The notes: a model not told the origin generated them from the sequence alone. A stretch of 64,000 bases of DNA from Nitrospira sp. (GCA_005116745.1 SWDS01000007.1:66587-130586); one strand, 5' to 3'. Counted from the stretch's first letter, positions 7,751 to 18,150 are shown. Numbers and translations are program-made.

Positions 7751-10700
7751 GTGTTCCGTCTTCGGCTTGCGTTCGTGATCGTACTCGCCTTCGCGGTGTT
7801 GGCCGTTGCGTTCCTCTCATTTTCGAGAGAGCTGACTGGCCAAGACTATCTCAAAGACTTTGTCCTGGAACAGCTCGAGGAGAGTCTGGGTAGAAAGATC
7901 GACGTGCATCGCGTCAAGTTTGTGATCTTCCCGAGTATCCGCGTGGAGCTTACCGAGGTCAAGATTCATGATCCTCAATCAGAGCAGGTCGTCCTGACGG
8001 CTAAGCGTATTGATTTGGTCTTACGCCTCCTGCCACTCCTCAAAAAACAAGTTGTCGGCAAGCGATTGTTGATCGAAGAGCCAACGCTGACGCTTCGGCG
8101 GAACGAACGTGGTCGATGGAATCTCTCCGATGAGTTGAACGGGCCCGTGGATGTCGACCGGGACACGATGGATATGATGGCGCGGACACTCATGATCAGA
8201 GAGGCGACGCTCGTCAATGGAACGATTACGGTCATTGATGCCGCCAGACCTGATGGCATTCGGTCTCTCAAGCTGGAGCACGTTGAGTTTAGGCTGCTGG
8301 TCCGGCCTGATCGTGGTCTGGCCGAATTGCATGTATCAGCAGCGCATCAAGGAGGATCAGGCCCATCCGCCGTGTCCCTAGACGGTGTCGTGAAACGAGC
8401 AGAACCCTCGGTGTCATTGTCCGGTGAAGAGGTTGCTGAATCGGCCACCGGGTTTCAGTTTGAAGGACAGATGGACGCCGCTGACCTCAAGATACGGGAC
8501 GCGGCTGATTTTCTCGGCCCCAGGCCGGTTTCTCAGCATCTTCAAGGGGCATTGAACCTCAAGAGTACCGTTCGCGTGATGCCCGGTGTGTCCGGATATG
8601 ACATGGTTCTCTCAGACATGACCGCGCATTTGAATAACATCACCCTGAGAGGAAAGGCCAATCTAGCCGGACTGCTGACTCCTCAGCCGACGTTTGCCGT
8701 CACGTTCAGCAGTTCTCTGGTTTCCCTCCCGCAGCTCCTGAAAACCATCCCCCCAGACTGGATCCATTCGCAGCTCCCCGCCCTCCTGATTGATCGCCAG
8801 ATCGATGGCAAGGTGCAAGTGGTGCATGCAACGCTCACTGGGTCCGCGACGAGGGGCCCCCAACTTTCGACGATCGGAGAGTTTCATGTCAGCGAAGGTC
8901 GTAGCTTGATCGGTAATGATCGTATCGCCGCGAAAGACCTCGCAGCGGCGGTGGTGGTCGAGACTGGGCGTGTTCGCATTGCGAAGATCACTGGAATGTA
9001 TGGGGCCATGCAGATCACTGACGGAAAAGCGGAGGTGTCGTTTCTGGATGCTGGTCCATGGCTGGAACTGGAGATCACAGGAGAGACGGCGGCGGCGCAG
9101 CTCGTTGAGTTTCTAGCGAAGACTGTGAAAGCGGAGCGAGTCACGCAGTTGCTCTCCGGTATCCGCGATGCTGAGGGGACGGCGCAATCCACATTTCGCC
9201 TCGTGGGACCGTTGAATCAGCCCGGTGGGATCACCTTTGCAGGTGGGGAGATCAACGCCCGTCAAGTGAGTTTCACTCATGTGAATGTACCGGATCGTGT
9301 GACCGGGATGCAGGGACGATTTATCTTGGCCGATGGAACCACACAGTTCGACCAAGTTGCCGGACATCTTGGGGGAACTGCTGTGCAGGTTCACGGGACC
9401 GTTACTGGAGGACCTCAAAGCCACTATCAGGATTTTGTTATTCGTACGCGCGGTGATGCCGCGCAGATGGTTCGGTTGTTTCGTTCCTCGGTGATTGAAC
9501 AGAGTGCATTCGAGGGGGTGTTCAGCTCAACGATTGCAGTCTCTGGTTCGACGGCGAGACCGCATATCCAAGGGTCCGTTGTGTTGGATGAGGCCAAAGT
9601 CGCGTTCGGGGTGATTGCAAAACCCGTCGGTCCTCGCGCCACTGTGGAGTTTGAAGGGGTGATGCCTCAGTCTACCAGCCTCAAGCTGCATCGCATCGAG
9701 CTGGTGTTGCCCTCTGTGACTATTCCCGGTAAGGGAACCATGCAGTTCGGGAATGGTTTTCTGATTGATATGGCCGTGGCGACCGGTACGGTATCGGTAT
9801 CCAGTCTTCCGGAATGGCTAGCCACAGATGGGTTTGAAGCGGGGAATATCGAAGTCTCGCTTGATGTCAAAGGAAAGGAGCTGGATTGGAAGACCTGGCG
9901 GGTGACCGGATGGATGGGAGTGACGAACGGGCTGATGCAGGTCAAAGGGATTGATGGGCATCTACAAGATTTCTATGCCCGCGTAAAGTTTGCCCGCAAC
10001 GAGGTCGAACTCAAGCGGTTGTCGTTTAAGGTTCAAGGCAGTGACGTCGCCATAGAGGCCACGGTCAGAAATTGGATGGCGAAGCCGATTATCACCGGCA
10101 AGATCGAGTCCAACCAATTAGATCTGAGTCTAGTGATTCCCAAGGGGGAACGAACTCCGATTCGGGAGGTCCTCGAAACGTTGGCGGCAACCAGCCACAT
10201 CACCATGGCTGTGGGCGTCGCACGTGGCCGATACAAGCATCTGAAAATCAGCTCACTTGCCGCCCGAATCAACCTTCAGGACGGAGTGCTTGATATCGAT
10301 CGACTTTCGGGTGAGTCCACCCATGGGCAAGTGGCCGGACGGCTCGTCGTGCAACTTCCTCCCAAAGCACCTGCTGATTTTGACCTGTCAATCAGGGCTA
10401 CCGGAGTAGATTGTGAAGACCTGCTGCGGCTGACTAAAACTCAAGTCCAGGGCGCATCGGGAGAAATACGTTTCAGTGGTGTGCTTCGCGGGCATGGGCG
10501 CAACCCGCATGGGGTCTATCCTTCATTGAACGGCAAAGTCGAGGTGTTGTTGGAAAATGGGCGCATTCTGAAAACAAATGAGCGAGCAGTATGGAAGATC
10601 ATTAGTTTATTGAACCTGCCGGCTGTGTTGCAGGGGAAGGTTGACCTTGAGAAGGAGGGGCTTCCATACAACAGAATTTCTTCCACCGTTGCCATTCAAG

Positions 10701-11110
10701 ATGGAATGTTTCAGACAGAAAATCTGATTATCGACAGTCCCATTCTGAAAATTACAGCTGCTGGGAATTACGACTTGCCAACAGACCAGCTGGATCTGGC
10801 CGTTGCCGTGAGTCCGTTCGGGTCATACTCCCAATTCCTTAAGACGATTCCGCTCTTTGGGCGAATCGTGGCGGGGGATCGCAAGGGCATCGCTACGGCG
10901 ATGTTCACTGCGAAGGGAGCGCTGGACGATCCCGAGGTCACCTATTTGCCGGTCAAGTCCTTTGCGTCCGGCCTGTCGGGGTTGGCCCAACTCGCCGTCG
11001 ATGTCCTCACGAACACTCTGACGCTGCCGATAGATTTGATGACGCCGGATGAAGAATCCGGAGTGCGACCGAGAGATATGACTCCATCGCCGGCTCCCGC
11101 CGTGCCATGA
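7751..11110 (+). CDS. AsmA-family envelope protein
   Basis: A 1119-residue protein with one N-terminal membrane helix (LAFVIVLAFAVLAVAFLSF) followed by the AsmA signature: an N-terminal beta segment (LEQLEESLGRKIDVHRVKFVIFPSIRVELTEVKIHDP), then a long repeating beta-rich periplasmic body, and an AsmA_2-like C-terminal region near residues 850-1060 (GVLRGHGRNPHGVYPSLNGKVEV). AsmA-like proteins form hydrophobic grooves thought to carry phospholipids between inner and outer membrane. The start is GTG at 7751, preceded by AGGGGGTG. The end is a Pro-rich tail (TPSPAPAVP). It stands alone, followed at 109 bases by the M24 peptidase gene. Confidence 0.88.
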   Translation: MFRLRLAFVIVLAFAVLAVAFLSFSRELTGQDYLKDFVLEQLEESLGRKIDVHRVKFVIFPSIRVELTEVKIHDPQSEQVVLTAKRIDLVLRLLPLLKKQVVGKRLLIEEPTLTLRRNERGRWNLSDELNGPVDVDRDTMDMMARTLMIREATLVNGTITVIDAARPDGIRSLKLEHVEFRLLVRPDRGLAELHVSAAHQGGSGPSAVSLDGVVKRAEPSVSLSGEEVAESATGFQFEGQMDAADLKIRDAADFLGPRPVSQHLQGALNLKSTVRVMPGVSGYDMVLSDMTAHLNNITLRGKANLAGLLTPQPTFAVTFSSSLVSLPQLLKTIPPDWIHSQLPALLIDRQIDGKVQVVHATLTGSATRGPQLSTIGEFHVSEGRSLIGNDRIAAKDLAAAVVVETGRVRIAKITGMYGAMQITDGKAEVSFLDAGPWLELEITGETAAAQLVEFLAKTVKAERVTQLLSGIRDAEGTAQSTFRLVGPLNQPGGITFAGGEINARQVSFTHVNVPDRVTGMQGRFILADGTTQFDQVAGHLGGTAVQVHGTVTGGPQSHYQDFVIRTRGDAAQMVRLFRSSVIEQSAFEGVFSSTIAVSGSTARPHIQGSVVLDEAKVAFGVIAKPVGPRATVEFEGVMPQSTSLKLHRIELVLPSVTIPGKGTMQFGNGFLIDMAVATGTVSVSSLPEWLATDGFEAGNIEVSLDVKGKELDWKTWRVTGWMGVTNGLMQVKGIDGHLQDFYARVKFARNEVELKRLSFKVQGSDVAIEATVRNWMAKPIITGKIESNQLDLSLVIPKGERTPIREVLETLAATSHITMAVGVARGRYKHLKISSLAARINLQDGVLDIDRLSGESTHGQVAGRLVVQLPPKAPADFDLSIRATGVDCEDLLRLTKTQVQGASGEIRFSGVLRGHGRNPHGVYPSLNGKVEVLLENGRILKTNERAVWKIISLLNLPAVLQGKVDLEKEGLPYNRISSTVAIQDGMFQTENLIIDSPILKITAAGNYDLPTDQLDLAVAVSPFGSYSQFLKTIPLFGRIVAGDRKGIATAMFTAKGALDDPEVTYLPVKSFASGLSGLAQLAVDVLTNTLTLPIDLMTPDEESGVRPRDMTPSPAPAVP

Positions 11111-11218
11111 CGAACGTGAATTCTTGACCGACCCGCGTCCCCATGCTAGCATCACAAATTTTGAGGCTTTGTCATCCCACGGGTTTCCATTCAACTCTGT
11201 TGTCCCACTAACATACAT

Positions 11219-12367
11219 ATGAAACGCGCTACCGTCTCCCAACCAGAATTGGCCACACTGTTCATCGCCGCCAGCGAGCAGGACTCGAATCTATACTATG
11301 CTACGCGCTTCATGGCGCCAGACCCGTTCATCTATCTGGAAATCAAAGGTGAGCGGTTGATGGTCATGAGCGATCTGGAAATGGATCGTGCCAGGACTCA
11401 AGCCTCAGTGGATCGAGTCTTGTCCTACTCGGAAATCGAACAGAAGGCGAAGAAACAGGGAATCAAAGACCCGACCGCAGTTGATATCGTCCATGTGGTG
11501 TTAAAAGAGTCCAAGATCCGCCGTCTTTCGGTGCCGGCGAATTTCCCGGTGATCCATGCCGCGCGATTACAAGAGCGAGGATACAGTCTCAAACCAAAGC
11601 GAGACCCGTTTTATGAACAGCGTGTGCTGAAGACGGCGGAAGAAGTACGTCATATCGAAGACGCGCAGCGGGCCACAGAAGAAGCCGTGGCCGCAGCCCA
11701 CATGCTATTACGCCGAGCTGAGATCAAGGATGAGCAACTCTGGCTCGATGGCGAGGTGGTGACCTCGGAACGGATCAAAAAGTTTGTCAACGTGAAGCTC
11801 ATGGAGCGGGACTGTATTGCCCAGCATACGATTGTGGCAGGGGGAGAGCAGGCCTGTGATCCACACAATGAAGGAAGCGGACCGTTGCCGGCTCATCGCA
11901 GCATTATTTTTGACGTCTTCCCTCGGTCGGCTATGAGTCGCTATTTTGCCGACATGTCAAGGACGGTGATCCGCGGGAAGGTGAGTGCGGAACTCAAACG
12001 GTTGTATAGCGCTGTGAAGGATGCCCAGGAAGACGCCATCGACAAGATCAAAGACGGCGTCGACGGTATGAAGATCCATCAGGGCATCTGCGCGCGTTTT
12101 GAAAAGGCCGGATACAAGACCGGTTTGGTGAATGGACGTATGCAAGGGTACTTTCATGGAACTGGACATGGTGTGGGCCTCGATATTCACGAAGCGCCAC
12201 GGATCAGTCGAACTGGGTCACTCCTCCAAGAGGGCCACGTTGTCACGGTTGAACCAGGGCTGTATTATCCAGGATTGGGGGCAGTCCGAATCGAGGACAT
12301 GGTGCTCGTCACCAAGGACGGCTGCCGGAACCTCACCAATTTCCCAAAAATCTTCGAGCTCGGATAG
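11219..12367 (+). CDS. M24-family Xaa-Pro aminopeptidase-like protein
   Basis: A 382-residue creatinase/prolidase-type metallopeptidase. Residues 1-140 are the creatinase N-terminal domain; the C-terminal pita-bread domain carries the metal ligands in order: IIFDVFPRS and YFADMSRTV (two Asp), HGTGHGVGLDIHE (His), VTVEPGLYYPG (Glu) and RIEDMVLV (Glu). All five are present, so it should be active, probably removing N-terminal residues before proline. No good ribosome site is seen before the ATG. The gap to the archease gene is 67 bases, so the genes may be read together, although the functions are unrelated. Confidence 0.9.
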   Translation: MKRATVSQPELATLFIAASEQDSNLYYATRFMAPDPFIYLEIKGERLMVMSDLEMDRARTQASVDRVLSYSEIEQKAKKQGIKDPTAVDIVHVVLKESKIRRLSVPANFPVIHAARLQERGYSLKPKRDPFYEQRVLKTAEEVRHIEDAQRATEEAVAAAHMLLRRAEIKDEQLWLDGEVVTSERIKKFVNVKLMERDCIAQHTIVAGGEQACDPHNEGSGPLPAHRSIIFDVFPRSAMSRYFADMSRTVIRGKVSAELKRLYSAVKDAQEDAIDKIKDGVDGMKIHQGICARFEKAGYKTGLVNGRMQGYFHGTGHGVGLDIHEAPRISRTGSLLQEGHVVTVEPGLYYPGLGAVRIEDMVLVTKDGCRNLTNFPKIFELG

Positions 12368-12434
12368 CTCACTTCAGGACTCGCACTCTCCCTACGATGG
12401 GTTCAAATTTGCGTATCACTTCGAGTGACACTCG

Positions 12435-12872
12435 ATGTCCCACTCATTCTGCTTTCTAGACGACATTGCCACGGCTGACTTGGCGTTTGATGCGTCCGGT
12501 GATTCTCTCCAAGAACTCTTTCACGGGGCTACGTGTGCAGTCATCGACGCGATGGCCGATCCTTCGACAGTCGGGTCTGCCTGGCGGAAATCAGTGGAAC
12601 GAACAGAAGAGGATCCTGCCGAACTGTTGTTCGATTGGCTCTCGGATCTGGTGTACTGGAAAGATGCGGATGGAGTCGTATTCAGTACATTCACACTCAC
12701 GATCACATGCGGAGACAACGGCTCTTGGCATCTGAAGGGGGAGCTGTGTGGGGAGTCGGTCAATGGATTGGTGCAGGTGTTACGGAACGATGTGAAGGGG
12801 ATTACAAAGCATCTGTATCATGTTAGGCAAAAGGGGATGTGTTGGCATGCGCGGGTAGTGGTGGACGTATGA
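12435..12872 (+). CDS. Archease, RtcB activator
   Basis: A 145-residue archease: the N-terminal ATADLAFDASGDSLQELFHGA helix, central EDPAELLFDWLSDLVYWKD with conserved acidic residues, and the C-terminal NDVKGITKHLYHVRQ. It usually begins with a SHT-type motif; here DDIATADLAF replaces the usual H-T-AD pattern. Archease speeds guanylylation of RtcB and lets it turn over. Its stop overlaps the rtcB ATG (ATGA), so the two subunits are translationally coupled. Confidence 0.88.
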   Translation: MSHSFCFLDDIATADLAFDASGDSLQELFHGATCAVIDAMADPSTVGSAWRKSVERTEEDPAELLFDWLSDLVYWKDADGVVFSTFTLTITCGDNGSWHLKGELCGESVNGLVQVLRNDVKGITKHLYHVRQKGMCWHARVVVDV

Positions 12873-14320
12873 AGCTTCACACAGAGATGAAAGTCAATCG
12901 GATTACTGATGAGGTGTGGGAAATTCCTATCAGTGAGAAGGCTGGCATGTTGGTTCCAGCACGGATCTATGCGACACCGACTATTCTGCAATCGATGGAC
13001 GCCGGCGTGTTCGAGCAGGTGACGAACGTCGCCTGCCTCCCCGGTATTAGACGTTATGCTCTGTGCATGCCAGATGGACATTGGGGGTATGGCTTCCCCA
13101 TTGGAGGTGTTGCTGCCTTCGATGTCCGTAACGGGATCATCTCGCCTGGTGGTGTTGGGTATGACGTGAATTGCGGCATGCGGCTAATGAGGACCAATCT
13201 CACGCAGAAGGACGTGCAGCCATTGCTCGAACGATTGATGACGGAACTATTCCGGAGAGTGCCTGCCGGGGTCGGTGCGAGCGGGTCCGTACAGCTGGAC
13301 CGCTCGTCGTTCGAGGATGTCATGGTCCGCGGGGCCCGATGGTGTATTGAGAATGGCTATGGCTGGCCTCAAGATCTTGAAGCGATGGAGGAGAGAGGCT
13401 GTATCGGCGGGGCCGATCCATCCAAAGTCAGCGACCGGGCGATCAGTCGAGGGATCAATCAACTAGGGACCTTGGGATCAGGGAACCACTATCTTGAAGT
13501 GCAGGTGGTATCAACCGATCGAATCTTTGATCAAGAAACAGCCTCAGCCTGGGGCATCACCGGTCATGACCAGATTGTTGTGATGGTCCACTGCGGATCT
13601 CGCGGGTTCGGTCATCAGGTCGCAAGCGATTATCTCAAAGTATTTGAGAAGGCGATGCGACGATATGGAATTTCCGTGAAAGACCAGCAGCTAGCCTGCG
13701 CCCCGTTCGCATCAGTCGAAGGGCAGGACTATTTTTCGGCTATGAACTGTGCGGCCAACACCGCTTTTGCCAATCGCCAGGTCATCACCCATCAGATCCG
13801 AGAAGCGTTTACCGCTGTATTCGGCCGATCGGCAGAGGAGCTGGGTATGGAGCTGGTCTATGACGTGGCGCACAATATTGCCAAAGTCGAGCGATATCCG
13901 GAGGGCGAGTTGGTCGTGCATCGAAAAGGATCGACAAGAGCGTTAGGGCCGGGGAGTCCTGAGCTCCCGCCACGATATCGGACGACTGGTCAACCGGTCA
14001 TTTGCGGCGGCTCCATGGAAACCGGGTCCTATTTGTTGGCGGGAACGGCAGGAGCAGTACGTGACACCTTTGCATCAACGATGCACGGGTCTGGTCGCAC
14101 GATGTCACGGGCGCAGGCGAAGAAGGCCATCCGAGGGGAGCAGGTGCAGAAACAGATGAAACAGCGAGGGATCCTCGTGAAGGCCGTCTCCATGTCGGGC
14201 CTGGCCGAGGAGGCCGGGTTTGCGTACAAAGACATATCCGAGGTGGTCGAGACCGTCGATCGTGCAGGAATCACCAAGAAAGTGGCGGAACTTCGGCCGA
14301 TTGGGAATATCAAAGGATAA
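12869..14320 (+). CDS. rtcB: RNA-splicing ligase RtcB
   Basis: A 483-residue GTP/Mn2+-dependent RNA ligase that joins 2',3'-cyclic-phosphate (or 3'-phosphate) ends to 5'-OH ends. Seen motifs: PDGHWGYGFPIGGVAAFD, the metal-binding SPGGVGYDVNCGMRL with the conserved Asp and Cys, GSGNHYLEVQ, the VHCGSRGFGHQV histidine region, VYDVAHNIAK with the histidine expected to be guanylylated, and the C-terminal GSMETGSYLLAGT and MSGLAEEAGFAYKD. Length is normal. I start at 12869, coupled to archease; an in-frame ATG 30 bases earlier lies inside archease. RtcB-archease pairs usually serve RNA repair after nuclease damage, which is notable in a region rich in RNA-cleaving toxins. Confidence 0.96.
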   Translation: MKLHTEMKVNRITDEVWEIPISEKAGMLVPARIYATPTILQSMDAGVFEQVTNVACLPGIRRYALCMPDGHWGYGFPIGGVAAFDVRNGIISPGGVGYDVNCGMRLMRTNLTQKDVQPLLERLMTELFRRVPAGVGASGSVQLDRSSFEDVMVRGARWCIENGYGWPQDLEAMEERGCIGGADPSKVSDRAISRGINQLGTLGSGNHYLEVQVVSTDRIFDQETASAWGITGHDQIVVMVHCGSRGFGHQVASDYLKVFEKAMRRYGISVKDQQLACAPFASVEGQDYFSAMNCAANTAFANRQVITHQIREAFTAVFGRSAEELGMELVYDVAHNIAKVERYPEGELVVHRKGSTRALGPGSPELPPRYRTTGQPVICGGSMETGSYLLAGTAGAVRDTFASTMHGSGRTMSRAQAKKAIRGEQVQKQMKQRGILVKAVSMSGLAEEAGFAYKDISEVVETVDRAGITKKVAELRPIGNIKG

Positions 14321-14887
14321 TCCGATCCTTCCGTTCAGATTCGGATCACCAGCCATATTTCATGAAGCACGTCGCACTCCTTCCTCATCAGAAAGAGTCC
14401 TTCAATGGCGCACAGATAATAGTGTGAGAGCGCTCAGTCACTAGCCTTCCTAGCGGGAATATGAGCTCTCCTTCTCTATCCGCTCAAGGGCACTGCTGGT
14501 TTTCAACCAATTCTTTACCAACCAGCAATTGCTGCTATCGTCGCTTTAGATGCACCCAGAACGATAGGTATTCGCTGCTTGTCCTTTTAGCCAGAGGTGA
14601 GCATGGCCATGAAAATTAGGCACATGCGTCGAGCAGTGCGATGGTCGGTGCAATGACTTTGGTTGAGTGATTGAAAGGATTCAAAGCGATGGCTTGCTCG
14701 GGAGATGTGTCATTAGTCTCAGTTGCGTTCACTGAGGCGGAATATCACTGCGTTCGGCGAGCAAGAGAGGGGTTGTCGGTGAAGAGGGCTACGCAGGTCG
14801 CTTGTGGTTGTAATCCTGACCAGCCTAGCCGTTTGTTCGTTGGACTGTACTGGATTTCTGCAAACCGTAAGGAAGAACTATCCTGAC
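14321..14887 (+). other. Intergenic stretch, no recognisable gene
   Basis: About 565 bases between rtcB and the GGDEF/EAL regulator. A 71-codon frame at 14671-14886 has no family resemblance and no ribosome site. The right end must hold the promoter of the regulator. Nothing else is visible. Confidence 0.5.
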
Positions 14888-17023
14888 ATGAAAGATGAAC
14901 ACGAGAAAACTTCCGCATTGATTTTGGTTGTCGATGACGAAGAGTTCTTCAGAGTATTCGTCCGTGAGGCGTTGGAACACGTAGGGTTCGAGGTGTGCGA
15001 AGCATCGAACGGTATACAGGCGCTCGAACAGTTTGCCTCTCGGCATCCGGACCTCATTGTGATGGACGTCGTGATGCCGGTCATGCATGGATTTTCTGCT
15101 TGCGCGAAATTTCGTGAGTCGGCAGAGGGGAGCCGTGTGCCGATTTTGATCATGACCGGCTTGGACGACGCCGATTCTATTGCCCGTGCGTATGAGCACG
15201 GGGCGACTGATTTCATCGCCAAACCGATGAATGCGGCTATCCTTGGACATCGGGTGCGGTACATGTTGCGTGGAAGCATCACGATCAACGCACTGCTGCG
15301 CAGCGAAGCTCGGCTTGGCCTGGCGCAACGGATCGCCAAGATCGGTAACTGGGAATGGCATCCCCCTACGGATCGCTTTACGGCGTCGCCGGAACTCTGT
15401 CGGTTAATGGGCATTCGGCTCCAAGAGTTCGGAGGGACGAAGGGAGCCTTTCTCAAGATGGTCCATGAAGAGGATCGCGATCGTGTCGACCACGCACTGA
15501 GGTCGATTCTTGGGGAGCGGAAGCCGTGCGATATCGATCATCGGATCATCCTGCCGAACGGGGGTGAGTTTGCCGTGAATATACAGGCCGAGGCGGTATT
15601 CGATGATCGGCTGAAGTCGTTAACGATTGTAGGAACAGCAAAGGATATCAGCGAACGAAAGCGCTCAGAACGGGAAATCCACCGGCTGGCCTATTATGAC
15701 AGCCTGACCGGGCTGCCGAACCGCGTCTTATTCAAAGATCGTGTCACGCAAGCGCTGGCCCATGCACGTCGTTACCAAACGACTCTGGCGGTCTTGTTCC
15801 TCGACTTAGACCGATTCAAAGTCATCAACGACACGTTAGGCCATAACGTCGGCGATCTACTCTTAAAGCAGGTAGCGGACCGTTTGGCGGATTCTGTTCG
15901 GCATAGCGATTCAATTGGCCGGTCGGTGGAGCAGGGCGAAACGCACGAACTCGCCCGCTTAGGTGGAGATGAGTTTACCGTGTTGCTGACCAACATACGT
16001 GATGCTCAGGATGCCGGGATGGTCGCGCGTCGCATATTGGAAGCGTTGTCTAAGTCGTTCTTGATCGATGGGCATGAGATTTCCGTAACGGCCAGTGTAG
16101 GGATCGCGATCTTTCCAACTGATGGAGATTCGGTGGATCTTCTGCTGAAGAGCTCAGACGTCGCGATGTATCACGCCAAAGACGAGGGTCGGAACAACTT
16201 TCAGTTCTATTCGAGAACGATGAATGCTTTGGCGGCAGAGCGACTTGAGATAGAAAACGATTTGCGGAAGGCGTTGGAACGCCACGAGTTCATCGTGTAT
16301 TACCAGCCACAAGTAGAAATTCGGACCAAGCGGATTGTTGGTGCAGAAGCCTTGGTTCGATGGCTTCATCCTCATCGGGGAATGTTGTTGCCTGCCGAGT
16401 TTCTTCCTGTGGCGATTGAGACCGGAATGATTCAGAAATTGGACCAAGAAGTGTTGTTCGTGGCGTGCCGGCAAAACAAAGCATGGCAAGATGCGGGGTG
16501 CACTCCCATTCGGGTATCGGTCAACGTATCCAATTCATTCTTTCACGGGGCCTTGTTGACGAGCACGATCGCGAGGGCATTACAGGAAACCCAGATTGAT
16601 CCGGAATGTCTTGAGTTGGAATTAACAGAATCCATCACCATGCGACATGTAGAGACGTCCATCACCATGTTGCAGGAACTCAGGGCTCTGGGCGTCAGGC
16701 TGTCGATCGATGATTTTGGGACCGGCTATTCCTCATTGAGCCATTTGCAGCGGTTTCCCCTCAATAGCCTCAAAATTGACCAGTCGTTTGTCCTGGGTAT
16801 GACATGCAACGCGGTCAATGCCTCAATTGCTCGCGCCATCATCTCTCTTGCTCACAGTATGAATCTTTCCGTGTTGGCAGAGGGCGTGGAAACAGAGGAA
16901 CAGTTGGAGCTACTTCGTCAACAAGAGTGCGATCAAGTCCAGGGGTATCTATTTGGTCGGCCTATGCCTGAAGAAGAATTTGTGGAGCTCCTCGCTCGGA
17001 CCAGCTCTCCGCCACGCAACTGA
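14888..17023 (+). CDS. Response regulator with PAS, GGDEF and EAL domains
   Basis: A 711-residue cyclic-di-GMP regulator. Order: REC receiver (residues 8-125; DD acidic pair, phospho-acceptor in LIVMDVVMP, Lys in FIAKPM), PAS domain (about 155-270, ending KDISERKRSEREI), GGDEF domain (about 285-450; RLGGDEFTVLL intact, so diguanylate cyclase activity is likely), and EAL domain (about 465-705; AEALVRW, ELTESI, DDFGTGYSS and LAEGVET, all metal and catalytic residues present). It may be bifunctional. The ATG at 14888 has AAGGAAG upstream; the longer frame from 14804 adds 28 unsupported residues. No partner kinase lies next to it. Confidence 0.93.
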   Translation: MKDEHEKTSALILVVDDEEFFRVFVREALEHVGFEVCEASNGIQALEQFASRHPDLIVMDVVMPVMHGFSACAKFRESAEGSRVPILIMTGLDDADSIARAYEHGATDFIAKPMNAAILGHRVRYMLRGSITINALLRSEARLGLAQRIAKIGNWEWHPPTDRFTASPELCRLMGIRLQEFGGTKGAFLKMVHEEDRDRVDHALRSILGERKPCDIDHRIILPNGGEFAVNIQAEAVFDDRLKSLTIVGTAKDISERKRSEREIHRLAYYDSLTGLPNRVLFKDRVTQALAHARRYQTTLAVLFLDLDRFKVINDTLGHNVGDLLLKQVADRLADSVRHSDSIGRSVEQGETHELARLGGDEFTVLLTNIRDAQDAGMVARRILEALSKSFLIDGHEISVTASVGIAIFPTDGDSVDLLLKSSDVAMYHAKDEGRNNFQFYSRTMNALAAERLEIENDLRKALERHEFIVYYQPQVEIRTKRIVGAEALVRWLHPHRGMLLPAEFLPVAIETGMIQKLDQEVLFVACRQNKAWQDAGCTPIRVSVNVSNSFFHGALLTSTIARALQETQIDPECLELELTESITMRHVETSITMLQELRALGVRLSIDDFGTGYSSLSHLQRFPLNSLKIDQSFVLGMTCNAVNASIARAIISLAHSMNLSVLAEGVETEEQLELLRQQECDQVQGYLFGRPMPEEEFVELLARTSSPPRN

Positions 17024-17039
17024 CGGGCAGCATAGGGTT

Positions 17040-18027
17040 TTGGAGCCGCAGTGGTGGAATTGGTATTGATCGGCATAACAAAGAACACGTAATCCATAGC
17101 ATCGTGGAAGTCAATCGACGGAACAACGGAAGGATGCGCGGTTTCCCGTTCAATTTTCCCACCTTGAGTTCTAACCCGAGCAGATTGCCGGGCGGCTCCG
17201 ACGCGCGTATCCTGACGACATGAGCAAGCACCTCTCGGCCGAGACCATCTATGTAGGCCTGTATGTGCTGCCACGCGGAGCGCTGCGGAGCGAGCTGTTG
17301 GCGGCGTTGCGTCAGGCACGCAAGGCCCGCCGGCCTCGGGCACGAGGCGCAGACCGCCGCGGCCAGATTCCCAACATGACGCCCATCGCCGAGCGTCCCG
17401 CCGACGTGAGCACTCGCACCGTGCCGGGTCACTGGGAAGGGCGACCTCATCAAGGGAGCGCGCAATAGATCGGCTGTCGGGACCTTGGTGGAGCGGACGA
17501 CCCGCCGGGTCATCCTGGCCCGGATGGAGGGGACGGATGCGACGAGTGCCCGCCAGGGCTTGACGAAGAAACTCCGGCACGTGCCTGCCGCACTGCGGAA
17601 AACCCTGACGTATGATCGGGGCAAAGAGATGGCCGAGCATGAGCAGTTGCTCAGCGGCTCGCGATCCAGATCTTCTTTGCCGAGCCGTACAGCCCCTGGC
17701 AACGTGGCACCAACGAAAACACCAATGGCCTGCTGCGCCAGTACCTGCCCAAAGGGACGGACTTGTCCGGTTATACCCAGCGTGCGTTGAATGCCATCGC
17801 CCATCGGCTGAACACGCGCCCACGAAAATGTCTCGACGTTGCCACGCCCTTGGAAGCTTACGCGCAGTGGCGCCTTCATTCACCCGTTGCACTTGGAACT
17901 TGAAACCGCCAGGATTTTCAATCGTAACGTCAATATTGGTTCTGAGCGATCTTGCAAGTGACAACGGACTGGCCGCATCGCTAGACTGCTGAAATTCGCG
18001 GTTGTGTTTTGTAGTGTCGGCTCGCAA
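17040..18027 (-). pseudogene. Possible minus-strand ORF split by the IS30 remnant
   Basis: On the minus strand an open frame reads into the IS30 remnant as ...TNIDVTIENP and, on the other side, resumes as GGKIERETAHPSV. Removing 17163-17906 joins the two in the same frame without a gap (VTIENP-GGKIER). Its left end runs antisense into the regulator gene, and I do not recognise the product, so the ORF may be accidental. Confidence 0.25.
17163..17907 (+). mobile_element. Decayed IS30-family element, copy 1
   Basis: A broken IS30-type transposase spread over several frames: SAETIYVGLYVLPRGALRSELL, then VPGHWEG and [47 protein letters not shown] and [21 protein letters not shown]. The DDE domain is frameshifted and the N-terminal part is missing. 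The left edge TTGAGTTCTAACCCGAG and the right edge GTGGAACTTGAAACCGCC-like sequence match the ends of the copy at 61319-62190 and fit imperfect terminal inverted repeats. It is non-functional. Confidence 0.88.
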
Positions 18028-18150
18028 GGCTAATAAGATTAGGTTCTCACTCGGGGCATCGACTCAGTAAAGGGGGTCAAGCTACGATGTGGAGCGAGCG
18101 ACGGAATCGTCTACTAAGGGAGTCGATTGAGGCTAAGATGCGAGCGACTA

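Noticed and set aside
14671-14886. 71-codon frame before the GGDEF/EAL regulator
   Set aside because: No ribosome site, no recognisable domain, and it overlaps the upstream extension of the regulator frame.
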